Below, piece by piece: positions 1-5,267 of a DNA stretch of 5,267 nucleotides (its first letter is position 1; the number at the start of each line of letters is the position of its first letter). The notes under the pieces were generated by a model, which saw only the letters and a program-made list of their open reading frames with translations, did no database searches and was not told the DNA's origin. The DNA comes from Curvibacter sp. GTDB taxonomy: Bacteria; Pseudomonadota; Gammaproteobacteria; Burkholderiales; Burkholderiaceae_C. The translations under genes were made by a program, and so were the position numbers. The DNA lies in assembly GCA_003500955.1 (NCBI GenBank), contig DNQP01000223.1:3752-9018 (forward strand). The letters are read 5' to 3'.

Positions 1-1102
1 TGATGTCGGCGATCTTGCGCGAGCTCTCGCTGATGCCCTTCATGGTGTCCACCACCTGGCCCACCACCTCGCCGCCCTGCACGGCCACGGTGGATGCGCT
101 CTGCGCGAGCTGGTTGGCCTGGCGCGCGTTGTCGGCGTTCTGCTTCACGGTCGAGCCGAGTTGCTCCATCGAGGCCGCGGTCTGCTCCAGGGCACTGGCC
201 TGGCTTTCGGTGCGCGCGCTCAGGTCCTGGTTGCCCTGGGCGATCTGCGCGCTCGCGGTGGCCACCGAGTCGGAACCCTGCCGCACGGTGGACACGGTGC
301 GGCGCAGCGCCTCCTGCATGCGCTTGACGGCGGCCATGACGCTGCCCTGGTCGCCGGTGCGCAGTTGCAGCTCCTGGGTCAGGTCGCCGTCGGCCACGCA
401 GTTGACGGCCTGGGAGACCTCATCGGGCTCGGCGCCGAGTGCCCGCGTCAGGCCGCGTGCAATGGCCACGGCGATGAGGCTGCCGATCACGGCAGAGAGC
501 GCCAGCAGGATCAGGATCACGCGTTGGGCGAAAGCGACCGTCTCCTCGGTCTGCTTGGCTCCGGCCGTGGCCAGCTCCATCTGCATGGCGAGCGACTCGT
601 CGACGGCGCGGAAGAGGATATCCTGCTGGCGCGCGACCTCGCCCAGCAACAGATCTGTGGCCCGCTGGGCATCATTCAGGTCACCGGTCAGCCCCAGCTT
701 GATGGCCTCGTCCATGATCTGGTTGTAGCCAGGGCGCGTCTGCTGGATGATCTTGAGCAGTTCGACGCCTCGCGGCAGGACGATCACAGGCTCGAGTTCA
801 GCCAGCAGCTTGCTGTTGCGCTCACGCAGCGGGGGGATCTTGTCAGCTTCTACCTTGGCGCGTTGGGGATCGTCGATCAGCGCAACCGTCCGGACCACCC
901 GCGCGATGGTCTGAAAATTGCCTTTCAATTCGTTGAACTTCTGCACTTTCACGAGGCGATTGTTGGCCAGGTCGTCGACCTTCTCGCCGATCAAGTTCAG
1001 CTCGTACAGCGAGAGGACGCTGATCGCGAGCATGGCGGCCAGCAGGATGCCGAAGCCCAGGGCCAGGCGTGTGCCGACCCGCATGGTGTTGAAGAAGTTC
1101 AT
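1..1102 (-). CDS. Methyl-accepting chemotaxis protein, N-terminal part (3' end beyond the left edge)
   Basis: Transmembrane chemoreceptor that passes ligand sensing to CheA/CheW. From the ATG at 1102 the frame is open for 367 residues and leaves the window. It starts MNFFNTMRVGTRLALGFG, a typical betaproteobacterial receptor start. Seen in order: TM1 (about residues 13-33), a periplasmic stretch of about 160 residues of four-helix-bundle (4HB_MCP/Tar) size, TM2 (about 195-215), a HAMP domain (about 216-265, with GAEPDEV and ADGDL), then the methylation helix. The helix contains ARTESQASALEQTAASMEQL, where E306-Q307 and E313-Q314 are likely methylation/deamidation pairs, followed by VKQNADNARQAN. 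The conserved hairpin tip should lie just outside the window. A GGAG ribosome site (1108-1111) sits 5 bases before the ATG. The ligand cannot be predicted from this domain. It is divergent from the multicopper oxidase gene. No convincing flagellar sigma-28 promoter was found upstream. The family call is very secure; completeness cannot be judged. Confidence 0.94.
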   Translation of the reverse strand, partial: MNFFNTMRVGTRLALGFGILLAAMLAISVLSLYELNLIGEKVDDLANNRLVKVQKFNELKGNFQTIARVVRTVALIDDPQRAKVEADKIPPLRERNSKLLAELEPVIVLPRGVELLKIIQQTRPGYNQIMDEAIKLGLTGDLNDAQRATDLLLGEVARQQDILFRAVDESLAMQMELATAGAKQTEETVAFAQRVILILLALSAVIGSLIAVAIARGLTRALGAEPDEVSQAVNCVADGDLTQELQLRTGDQGSVMAAVKRMQEALRRTVSTVRQGSDSVATASAQIAQGNQDLSARTESQASALEQTAASMEQLGSTVKQNADNARQANQLAQSASTVAVQGGEVVGQVVDTMKGISESSRKIADI

Positions 1103-1195
1103 ACCGACTCCGAAGGCAGGAAAAGGAAGAAACCAGACAAACCACGGGCTTCTTCATTTCAGCCTGCGTGACGCCGGTGTCATGCGTTTACCATG

Positions 1196-1208
1196 ATGTC
1201 ATCGACAT
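1196..1208. repeat. Short inverted repeat ATGTC-ATC-GACAT
   Basis: A perfect 5-base inverted repeat around a 3-base centre lies inside the divergent intergenic region, between two copies of the direct repeat CATGCGT (1181-1187 and 1206-1212). It is about 78 bases before the multicopper oxidase start and 94 bases before the chemoreceptor start, a suitable place for a dimeric repressor or activator. A repeat this short can arise by chance, and no family of regulator is indicated. Confidence 0.3.
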
Positions 1209-1275
1209 GCGTGGACAACACTTGATGTAAACCCGCACGGACACGAGTATGTATGGACGACATGTACACATGAAC

Positions 1276-1283
1276 GGGTGAGG
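1276..1283 (+). promoter_or_regulatory. Ribosome binding site of the multicopper oxidase gene
   Basis: GGGTGAGG precedes the ATG at 1286. Its AGG is only 2 bases from the start codon, while the GGTG part gives a spacing of 5, so this is a mediocre site. It still fixes the start, because an in-frame TGA at 1271-1273 rules out any upstream start and the Tat-like arginines follow the ATG directly. Confidence 0.45.
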
Positions 1284-1285
1284 AT

Positions 1286-2695
1286 ATGCGCCGACGTGAA
1301 TTTGTCAACGGATGGGCCTGGATGGGTTGCATGCCCTGGCCAGCCCTGGCGGCTGCGCCGCGCGTCTTGCAGGCCACGCCAACCCGCATTGCTGCGGCTG
1401 GTCAGAGCGCCTTGCCCGTCTGGGCTTACGAGGCGCAGGTGCCGGGACCGGTGCTGCGCTACCGCCGGGGAGACGTGCTGGACCTCGAACTGCACAACGC
1501 ACTGCCCGATCCGACGACCATCCACTGGCACGGGATCCGCCTGCCCAATGCCATGGACGGCGTGCCCGGCCTGACGCAGGACGCGGTAGCACCGGGTGGG
1601 CGCTTTCGCTACCGCTTTGCGCTGCCCGATGCCGGCACCTACTGGTACCACCCGCACTGGGGCACGCCCGAGCAGCTCGAGCGCGGCCTGGCCGGTGCGC
1701 TCATCGTCGAGGACGATGAGCCGCCGCCCGTGGACCGTGATCTGGTCTGGCTGCTCGACGACTGGCGGCTCGATGCGCAGGGCCGCATCGCCGAGAACTT
1801 CTACAACTTCCACGACGTGGCCCATGCCGGACGCATGGGGCAACTGCTGACGGTCAACGGCCAGGTCCAGCCGGCGCAGGCGCTGCGCACCGGCGAGCGC
1901 GTGCGCCTGCGTCTGGTGAATGCCGCCAATGCGCGCATCTTCGCGCTTACGCTCGACGGGCTGAAGGCCTGGCTGATCGCGCGCGACGGCATGCCGGCCG
2001 ATGCGGCCGTGCCCTGGGAGGGGGAGCTCTTGCTGGGCCCCGGCATGCGTGCCGATTTCATCGTGGACGCGGCCGCGCCCGGGCGCTACCTGCTCAAGGA
2101 CGCGGACCCGCGCGGTGAACGCGTGCTGGCCGCGCTGGAGGTCAGCGGCGCGTCGGGCTCAGGCGCGGCCCGCCCCGCACCGCAGCCGGCGCCCTACGCG
2201 CCTTTGCCCGAACCGGATCTGGAAAAAGCCCTGGTGCACGACCTCGTGCTCGGTGGCGGCGCGATGAACCGCGAGGGCTGGCCGCAGGAGAGCCTGGCCG
2301 AGCGCGAGGCACGGCGCCTGCGCCTGCAGGCTGGCGCGCGCGAGGCCGCCCCGGCCTGGACCATCAACGGCCAAGCCCATCTGCAGCACAGCCGCGAACA
2401 TGCCGCGCACGCGGCCGAGTTCCGCGTGCCGCGCGGGCGCAGCGTGCGGCTGCGCATCGACAACCGCACGGCCTGGTGGCATCCCATGCACCTGCACGGC
2501 CACCACTTCCGCGTGCTCTCGCGCAACGGCACCCCTTTGCCCGAGCGCCCCTGGCGCGACACCGTGCTCATGGGACCGCGTGACCGCGTCGAGATCGCCT
2601 TCGTGGCCGACAACCCGGGCTGGTGGCTGCTGCACTGCCATGTGCTCGAACACCATGCCGGCGGGCTGGGCACGCTGTTCGAGGTGCAGGGCTAG
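1286..2695 (+). CDS. Multicopper oxidase (laccase/CueO-like), Tat-exported
   Basis: 469-residue periplasmic blue copper oxidase that would couple one-electron substrate oxidation to four-electron O2 reduction. The N-terminus, MRRREFVNGWAWMGC, is a short Tat-like signal (R3-R4-E-F-V) with likely cleavage after A20-L-A22. Three cupredoxin domains are evident: about 38-146, 150-285 and 340-469. Copper ligands are complete: HWHG (H80, H82), HPH (H122, H124), HPMHLHG (T1 ligand H399, plus H402 and H404), and HCHVLEH (H450, C451, H452, T1 ligand H456). D91 matches the acidic residue of CueO (D112). Oddities: the T1 axial position (C451+10) is L461, where CueO has Met; H457 replaces the CueO glutamate E506; and the Met-rich insert of CueO before the INGQ motif is absent, with a Pro/Ala linker (about 288-311) and an Arg/Glu-rich stretch there instead. 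At 469 residues it is shorter than CueO (516) and much shorter than CopA. Family is certain; substrate (phenols, Cu(I) or other) is not. The start is fixed by the upstream in-frame stop. Confidence 0.93.
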   Translation: MRRREFVNGWAWMGCMPWPALAAAPRVLQATPTRIAAAGQSALPVWAYEAQVPGPVLRYRRGDVLDLELHNALPDPTTIHWHGIRLPNAMDGVPGLTQDAVAPGGRFRYRFALPDAGTYWYHPHWGTPEQLERGLAGALIVEDDEPPPVDRDLVWLLDDWRLDAQGRIAENFYNFHDVAHAGRMGQLLTVNGQVQPAQALRTGERVRLRLVNAANARIFALTLDGLKAWLIARDGMPADAAVPWEGELLLGPGMRADFIVDAAAPGRYLLKDADPRGERVLAALEVSGASGSGAARPAPQPAPYAPLPEPDLEKALVHDLVLGGGAMNREGWPQESLAEREARRLRLQAGAREAAPAWTINGQAHLQHSREHAAHAAEFRVPRGRSVRLRIDNRTAWWHPMHLHGHHFRVLSRNGTPLPERPWRDTVLMGPRDRVEIAFVADNPGWWLLHCHVLEHHAGGLGTLFEVQG

Positions 2696-2719
2696 CCTGG
2701 CACCTCGGGTGGGCCGGCC

Positions 2720-3700
2720 TCAGGGCTGCAGCAGGATGGCGCCCTGGGTGGCGCGCGACTCCGCAGCGCGGTGGGCCGCCGCCGCATCGGCCAGCGCGTA
2801 GCGCGCACCGATGCGCGCGCTCACATGACCCGCCGCGATGGCGGCGAAGAGCTCCGCCGCGTTGGCGCGAAACACCGCCGGATCGGCGTTGTGCGGGAAG
2901 ACCGAGGGCCGGGTCAGGAAGAGACAGCCCTTCTTGTTGAGCAGCTCGGGCTCGATCGCAGGCGCCGGGCCCGAGGCCGCACCGTAGATCACCACCAGGC
3001 CGAAGGGCGCGGCCAGGTCCAGCGAGTGCAGGATGGTGTCCTTGCCCACCGAGTCGTAGACCACCCGCGCCTTGCGCCCGCCCGTGGCTTCGAGCAGCGC
3101 GGCCGGCCAGCCCGGTTGGCTGTAGTCGATGGCGATGTCGGCGCCGGCCGCGCGCGCGACCGCACATTTCTCGGCCGAGCCGGCCGTGCCCACCACCTGG
3201 GCGCCCAGGGCCTTGCCCCACTGGCAGAGGATCTGGCCCACGCCGCCCGCGGCCGCGTGCACCAGGATCAGGTCGCCGGGCTGCACGCGGTGCGTCTTGC
3301 GCAGCAGGTACTGCGCGGTCAGGCCCTTGAAGAGCAGGGCGGCGGCGTCCTCGTCGCTCACGCCGGCCGGGATGGGGACCAGGCGCGCGGCGGCCACGTT
3401 GCGGCGCTCGGCATAGGCGCCGATGCCGGCGTTCATATAGGCCACGCGGTCGCCCGGCGCGAAGCCCGTGACGCCCTCGCCCACGGCCTGCACCACGCCC
3501 GCAGCCTCGTGGCCCAGACCCGTGGGCAGGGGCAGCGGATAGGCGCCCTTGCGCTGGTAGACGTCGATGTAGTTGAAGCCGATGGCCGTCTGGCGCAGCT
3601 GCACCTCGCCCGGGCTAGGCGGGGGCAGGGGCACGCTCTGCAGCTGCATGAGCTCGGGGGCGCCGAGTTCGTTGAGGATGATCTGGCGGGTGCTGTCCAT
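2720..3700 (-). CDS. qor: NADPH:quinone oxidoreductase, zeta-crystallin type (MDR superfamily)
   Basis: 326-residue cytoplasmic, zinc-independent medium-chain reductase that would use NADPH to reduce quinones or related electrophilic carbonyls. The N-terminal GroES-like half includes IGFNYIDVYQRKGAYPLPLP (residues 40-59), GLGHEAAGVV (61-70) and PGDRVAY (83-89). FKGLTAQYLL (125-134) is a Qor hallmark. The Rossmann half has HAAAGGVGQ (149-157) and then VGTAGSAEK for NADPH binding; YDSVGKDT matches the Qor C-terminal half. No catalytic or structural zinc cysteines are present, as expected for this branch. Length agrees with E. coli Qor (327). I chose the ATG at 3700: the protein then begins at the usual point (MDSTRQIILNELG), with GGAG 10 bases upstream. 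An in-frame GTG at 3748 would add 16 atypical residues without a ribosome site. It converges on the multicopper oxidase with 24 bases between stops and diverges from the small membrane protein gene. True substrate unknown. Confidence 0.93.
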   Translation of the reverse strand: MDSTRQIILNELGAPELMQLQSVPLPPPSPGEVQLRQTAIGFNYIDVYQRKGAYPLPLPTGLGHEAAGVVQAVGEGVTGFAPGDRVAYMNAGIGAYAERRNVAAARLVPIPAGVSDEDAAALLFKGLTAQYLLRKTHRVQPGDLILVHAAAGGVGQILCQWGKALGAQVVGTAGSAEKCAVARAAGADIAIDYSQPGWPAALLEATGGRKARVVYDSVGKDTILHSLDLAAPFGLVVIYGAASGPAPAIEPELLNKKGCLFLTRPSVFPHNADPAVFRANAAELFAAIAAGHVSARIGARYALADAAAAHRAAESRATQGAILLQP

Positions 3701-3787
3701 GCGCGGCGGTCTCCGTATCGGTGTTGAGCCTGCATTGTGGTCCATCACGCGCGCACTGGCGGCGCGAACAGGCTCTAAGATCGCGGC

Positions 3788-3928
3788 ATGAAAACGACGT
3801 ACATCTTCGCCGCCATCCTCATCGCCAGCGCCATCGGTGCGCTGGTTCCCACGCGCCTGGTCAAGACGCTGATGCTGGTCCTGACCGGCGTGCTCTCGGG
3901 CTACGGCCTGTTCCGACTGTTGGGCTGA
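3788..3928 (+). CDS. Small two-helix membrane protein, hypothetical
   Basis: A 46-residue open frame in the gap between two minus-strand genes. It begins MKTTYIFAAILIASAIGALV, continues with PTRLVK, and ends in a second hydrophobic stretch and a short LFRLLG tail. Two membrane segments fit (about residues 4-20 and 26-42), joined by a short basic PTRLVK turn; by the positive-inside rule the turn, and perhaps the ends, may face the cytoplasm. An in-frame TAA at 3776-3778 and absence of other starts fix the ATG at 3788. The only ribosome-site candidate is a weak AAGA (3777-3780). Third codon positions are GC-rich like the neighbours, and the gene fills the gap neatly: 87 bases from the quinone reductase start and 12 bases from the dioxygenase stop. 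I do not recognise the family and assign no function. It could be a chance hydrophobic ORF, but length, composition and fit argue for a real gene. Confidence 0.6.
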   Translation: MKTTYIFAAILIASAIGALVPTRLVKTLMLVLTGVLSGYGLFRLLG

Positions 3929-3934
3929 AGGCCC

Positions 3935-3949
3935 GCGGCCTCAGGCCGC
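3935..3949. terminator. GC-rich hairpin between convergent genes
   Basis: GCGGCC-TCA-GGCCGC forms a perfect 6-base-pair stem with a 3-base loop. It starts 6 bases after the stop of the small membrane protein gene, and its loop is the TGA stop codon (read on the minus strand) of the dioxygenase gene, so the distal arm lies in the end of that coding region. There is no T-run on either side, so it is not a textbook intrinsic terminator, though it could slow polymerase from both directions or protect mRNA ends. Confidence 0.35.
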
Positions 3950-4723
3950 TTCCAGCGCAAACGCATCCATGGCCAGCATGCCGTACCTCACCTCGCGGCT
4001 GATGTAGTCGGGGCGTGCACCGTCCGCTGCCGCGCCCAGCGTGAAGAACAGGGGCAGGAAATGGTCTTCGCTGGGGTGCGCGCGTTCGGCGTGCGGGGCC
4101 TGGGCGCGGTAGTCCAGCAAGGCGGCGATGTCGCCTCGCGTCACCTGCTCTTCCACCCAGCGGCTGAATTCCAGCACGTAAGGCGCCGGTTCGGTCCGGC
4201 CGCCGAAGAACTCGCCCAGGTTGTGCGTCATGCTGCCCGTGCCCATGAGCAGCACGCCGCGCGCGGCCAGCGGGCGCAGCGCGCGGCCCAGTTCGTAGAC
4301 CTCGGCCGGGCCGGCCTGCGCGGGCAGGGCCAGCTGCAGCACGGGGATGTCGGCCTCGGGGTAGAGGTGCATCAGCGGCACCCAGGTGCCGTGGTCAAAA
4401 GGCCGGCGGCTGTCCTCGGCGGCGGCGATGCCGGCGCCCTGCAGCAGGGCCAGCACCTCGCGCGCCAGTTCGGGCTGGCCGGGTGCGGGGTATTGCAGGG
4501 TGTAGAGCTCGGGCGGGAAGCCGCCGAAGTCGTGCCAGGTCTGGGGGGCGGGCGTGCTCATCACCGTGGGCTGGCGCGTCATCCAGTGCGGCGACATCAC
4601 GACGATGGCCTGTGGCCGCGCGTGGGCCTGCGCCCAGGCGCGCAGGGCCGGGCCGGTGCTGCCGGCATCGACAGCGAACAGCGGTGCGCCATGCGAGACG
4701 AAGAGCGGGGGCAGGGTGTTCAT
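3941..4723 (-). CDS. ygiD: Class III extradiol ring-cleavage dioxygenase, DODA/YgiD type
   Basis: 260-residue cytoplasmic metal-dependent dioxygenase of the 4,5-DOPA dioxygenase/LigB-like family, which opens catechol rings beside the two hydroxyls using O2. Conserved motifs occur in order: LFVSHGAP (H11), VVMSPHW (H46), the substrate-side YPAPG (from Y78), FDHGTWVPL (H111) and GTGSMTHNLGEF (H167), with a C-terminal GMLAMDAF. By family knowledge H11, H46 and H167 bind the metal (iron, or zinc as crystallised) and H111 acts as acid/base. The length is normal for the family (about 260-270). Two adjacent ATGs (4726 and 4723) are possible; I prefer 4723 because the AAAGGA site is then 6 rather than 3 bases away. 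It follows the esterase gene by 14-17 bases, so the two are probably one transcript. The natural substrate is unknown; many bacterial members are annotated as DOPA dioxygenases without direct proof. The symbol is given by homology only. Confidence 0.92.
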   Translation of the reverse strand: MNTLPPLFVSHGAPLFAVDAGSTGPALRAWAQAHARPQAIVVMSPHWMTRQPTVMSTPAPQTWHDFGGFPPELYTLQYPAPGQPELAREVLALLQGAGIAAAEDSRRPFDHGTWVPLMHLYPEADIPVLQLALPAQAGPAEVYELGRALRPLAARGVLLMGTGSMTHNLGEFFGGRTEPAPYVLEFSRWVEEQVTRGDIAALLDYRAQAPHAERAHPSEDHFLPLFFTLGAAADGARPDYISREVRYGMLAMDAFALEAA

Positions 4724-4729
4724 CATGTG

Positions 4730-4735
4730 TCCTTT
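4730..4735 (-). promoter_or_regulatory. Ribosome binding site deciding the dioxygenase start
   Basis: AAAGGA on the minus strand lies in the short gap between the esterase stop (4741-4743) and the dioxygenase. It is 3 bases from the first ATG (4726-4724) and 6 bases from the second (4723-4721), which favours the second. It also supports separate ribosome loading of the downstream gene in the transcript. Confidence 0.6.
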
Positions 4736-4740
4736 CACAT

Positions 4741-5267
4741 TCAGTTCGTTGCCTCGCCCTCGCCGGGCTGGAGCCAGAGGCGGGCGGGAATGTGCTGCTG
4801 CAGTTTTTCCACCGCCAGATCCACGAGCTCGGGATGCAGCTCGTGGCCGATGTAGGGCAGCACGTCGGCGGTGAAGTCGGCGCCCAGGGTCTTCAGGCGC
4901 ATGGCGCCTTCGATGGCGTGGCGGTAGGGCATGACCGTGTCGGCCTTGCCGTGCAGCAGGTGCACCGTGCTGTTCTCGTGCAAGGGCGCTTCGGGCAGGC
5001 GCGCGAAGCGCCCGCCGATGGCGACCACGCGCGCGGCCACCGGCTCGGGGCGCAGCGCGGATTCGAGCGCCATGATGGCGCCCTGCGAGAAGCCCACCAG
5101 TGCGGTGCCGGCCGCGTCCACGCCGCTCTGCTGCTGCCAGTGGCGCACGGCGAACTCGAAGGCGGGCAGGGCGGCCGCGACCCGTTGCGGACGGTTGTCC
5201 TCGTCCACGTCGCGCACCGAGAACCACTGCCGCCCGCCCGGGGCCAGTTCGGATTCGTAGGGGGCGT
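4741..5267 (-). CDS. ypfH: YpfH-like serine esterase (alpha/beta hydrolase), 5' end beyond the right edge
   Basis: C-terminal 174 residues of a cytoplasmic carboxylesterase of the phospholipase/carboxylesterase alpha/beta-hydrolase family. The visible part opens with APYESELAPGGRQWFSVRD and EDNRPQRVAAALP, which resembles E. coli YpfH closely. Next come the nucleophile elbow GFSQG (serine at visible residue 60), LHGKADTVMP (aspartate 109) and YIGHELHP (histidine 140), giving a full Ser-Asp-His triad. YpfH-type proteins are about 230 residues, so roughly 50 N-terminal residues and the promoter are missing from the window. The frame is open to the right edge with no stop. It lies immediately upstream of the dioxygenase gene, suggesting a two-gene operon. 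Substrates in this family are small acyl esters in vitro; the physiological one is not known. An acyl-protein thioesterase-like role is less likely given the match to the YpfH-specific EDNR region. Confidence 0.9.
   Translation of the reverse strand, partial: APYESELAPGGRQWFSVRDVDEDNRPQRVAAALPAFEFAVRHWQQQSGVDAAGTALVGFSQGAIMALESALRPEPVAARVVAIGGRFARLPEAPLHENSTVHLLHGKADTVMPYRHAIEGAMRLKTLGADFTADVLPYIGHELHPELVDLAVEKLQQHIPARLWLQPGEGEATN

Larger units (their letters stand above)
1103..1285. promoter_or_regulatory. Divergent intergenic region between chemoreceptor and multicopper oxidase genes
   Basis: This gap of 183 bases must hold promoters for both flanking genes and is visibly more AT-rich than the coding DNA. 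A weak plus-strand -35-like TTGATG (1222-1227) lies 17 bases before GAGTAT (1245-1250), with an overlapping TATGTA at 1248-1253, but neither -10 is a good match. On the minus strand a TTGTCC (1213-1218) is not followed by a good -10. I saw no CueR- or CopR-like copper box and no clear sigma-28 site. CATG occurs five times between 1181 and 1272, and CATGCGT is directly repeated at 1181-1187 and 1206-1212. The regulatory role is inferred from position only. Confidence 0.45.

Noticed and set aside
843..1157. Minus-strand frame starting MKKPVVCLVSSFSCL upstream of the chemoreceptor start
   Set aside because: The start resembles a signal peptide and has an AGG 5 bases before it, but after the first residues it reads the chemoreceptor coding region out of frame and becomes low-complexity Arg/Gly-rich.
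161..1171. Long plus-strand open frame (336 codons) antisense to the chemoreceptor
   Set aside because: It covers a clear chemoreceptor coding sequence on the other strand, its product has the His/Gln/Gly/Arg-rich look of a reverse-frame reading of GC-rich DNA, and no family motif is visible.
1319..1330. Possible lipoprotein box around Cys15 of the multicopper oxidase (W-M-G-C)
   Set aside because: The -3 position is Trp instead of Leu/Val/Ile and the hydrophobic core before it is too short; the Tat-type ALA cleavage reading is better.
1199..1843. Minus-strand open frame (214 codons) over the multicopper oxidase 5' half and promoter gap
   Set aside because: It is antisense to the conserved first cupredoxin domain and shows no recognisable domain; explained by GC-rich codon bias.
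2696..2719. Possible terminator in the short convergent gap, including the palindrome GGCCGGCC and CACC-TCG-GGTG
   Set aside because: The stems are only 4 base pairs, there is no T-run, and such palindromes are common in GC-rich DNA.
2771..3727. Plus-strand open frame (318 codons) antisense to the quinone oxidoreductase
   Set aside because: The minus strand encodes a full-length, motif-complete Qor protein; the plus frame is an Arg/His/Gly-rich shadow.
3701..3748. Longer quinone oxidoreductase start at the in-frame GTG (3748) or ATG (3745)
   Set aside because: No ribosome site precedes these codons, the added residues do not fit the family N-terminus, and the ATG at 3700 has a GGAG site.
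4061..4855. Plus-strand open frame (264 codons) antisense to the dioxygenase
   Set aside because: It overlaps conserved active-site motifs on the minus strand and has no motif of its own.
3941..5227. Apparent 428-codon fusion extending the dioxygenase upstream through the esterase region
   Set aside because: The upstream part reads the esterase gene in the wrong frame and is Arg/Ala-rich without motifs. A ribosome site and family-typical start lie at 4723-4735, so there is no fusion.

Overview
This looks like ordinary chromosomal DNA from a high-GC betaproteobacterium, most likely Burkholderiales and plausibly Comamonadaceae. That placement rests on strong GC bias at third codon positions, on the N-terminus and HAMP region of the chemoreceptor (an EPDEV...ADGDL pattern common in that order), and on the mix of genes. 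It is an inference from family resemblance, not a database match. I see no insertion sequence, CRISPR array, tRNA, rRNA or phage gene.

Layout from left to right. (1) On the minus strand, entering from the left edge, is the N-terminal two thirds of a methyl-accepting chemotaxis protein (1-1102); its cytoplasmic signalling tip lies outside the window. (2) A 183-base divergent intergenic region (1103-1285) carries a small inverted repeat and several CATG-centred repeats. (3) On the plus strand is a complete, short three-domain multicopper oxidase with a Tat-like leader (1286-2695). It has all the histidine and cysteine copper ligands but a leucine at the type 1 axial position and no methionine-rich insert. 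(4) Convergent to it, after only 24 bases, is a complete zinc-free NADPH:quinone oxidoreductase of the zeta-crystallin type (2720-3700, minus). (5) Divergent from that is a tiny plus-strand gene for a 46-residue, two-helix membrane protein (3788-3928). (6) Convergent to the tiny gene is a minus-strand pair, an YpfH-like serine esterase (4741-5267, start outside the window) followed 14-17 bases later by a DODA/YgiD-type extradiol dioxygenase (3941-4723). A GC-rich hairpin lies at the convergent 3' ends.

The esterase and dioxygenase are probably co-transcribed. The other genes alternate in direction and look like separate transcription units: environmental sensing, periplasmic copper-dependent oxidation, quinone or carbonyl reduction, and aromatic ring cleavage or hydrolysis. 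Nothing forces them into one pathway.

I did not find a novel multi-gene system. The points most worth a second look are the unusual active-site residues of the multicopper oxidase, the small membrane protein gene, and the esterase-dioxygenase pairing.
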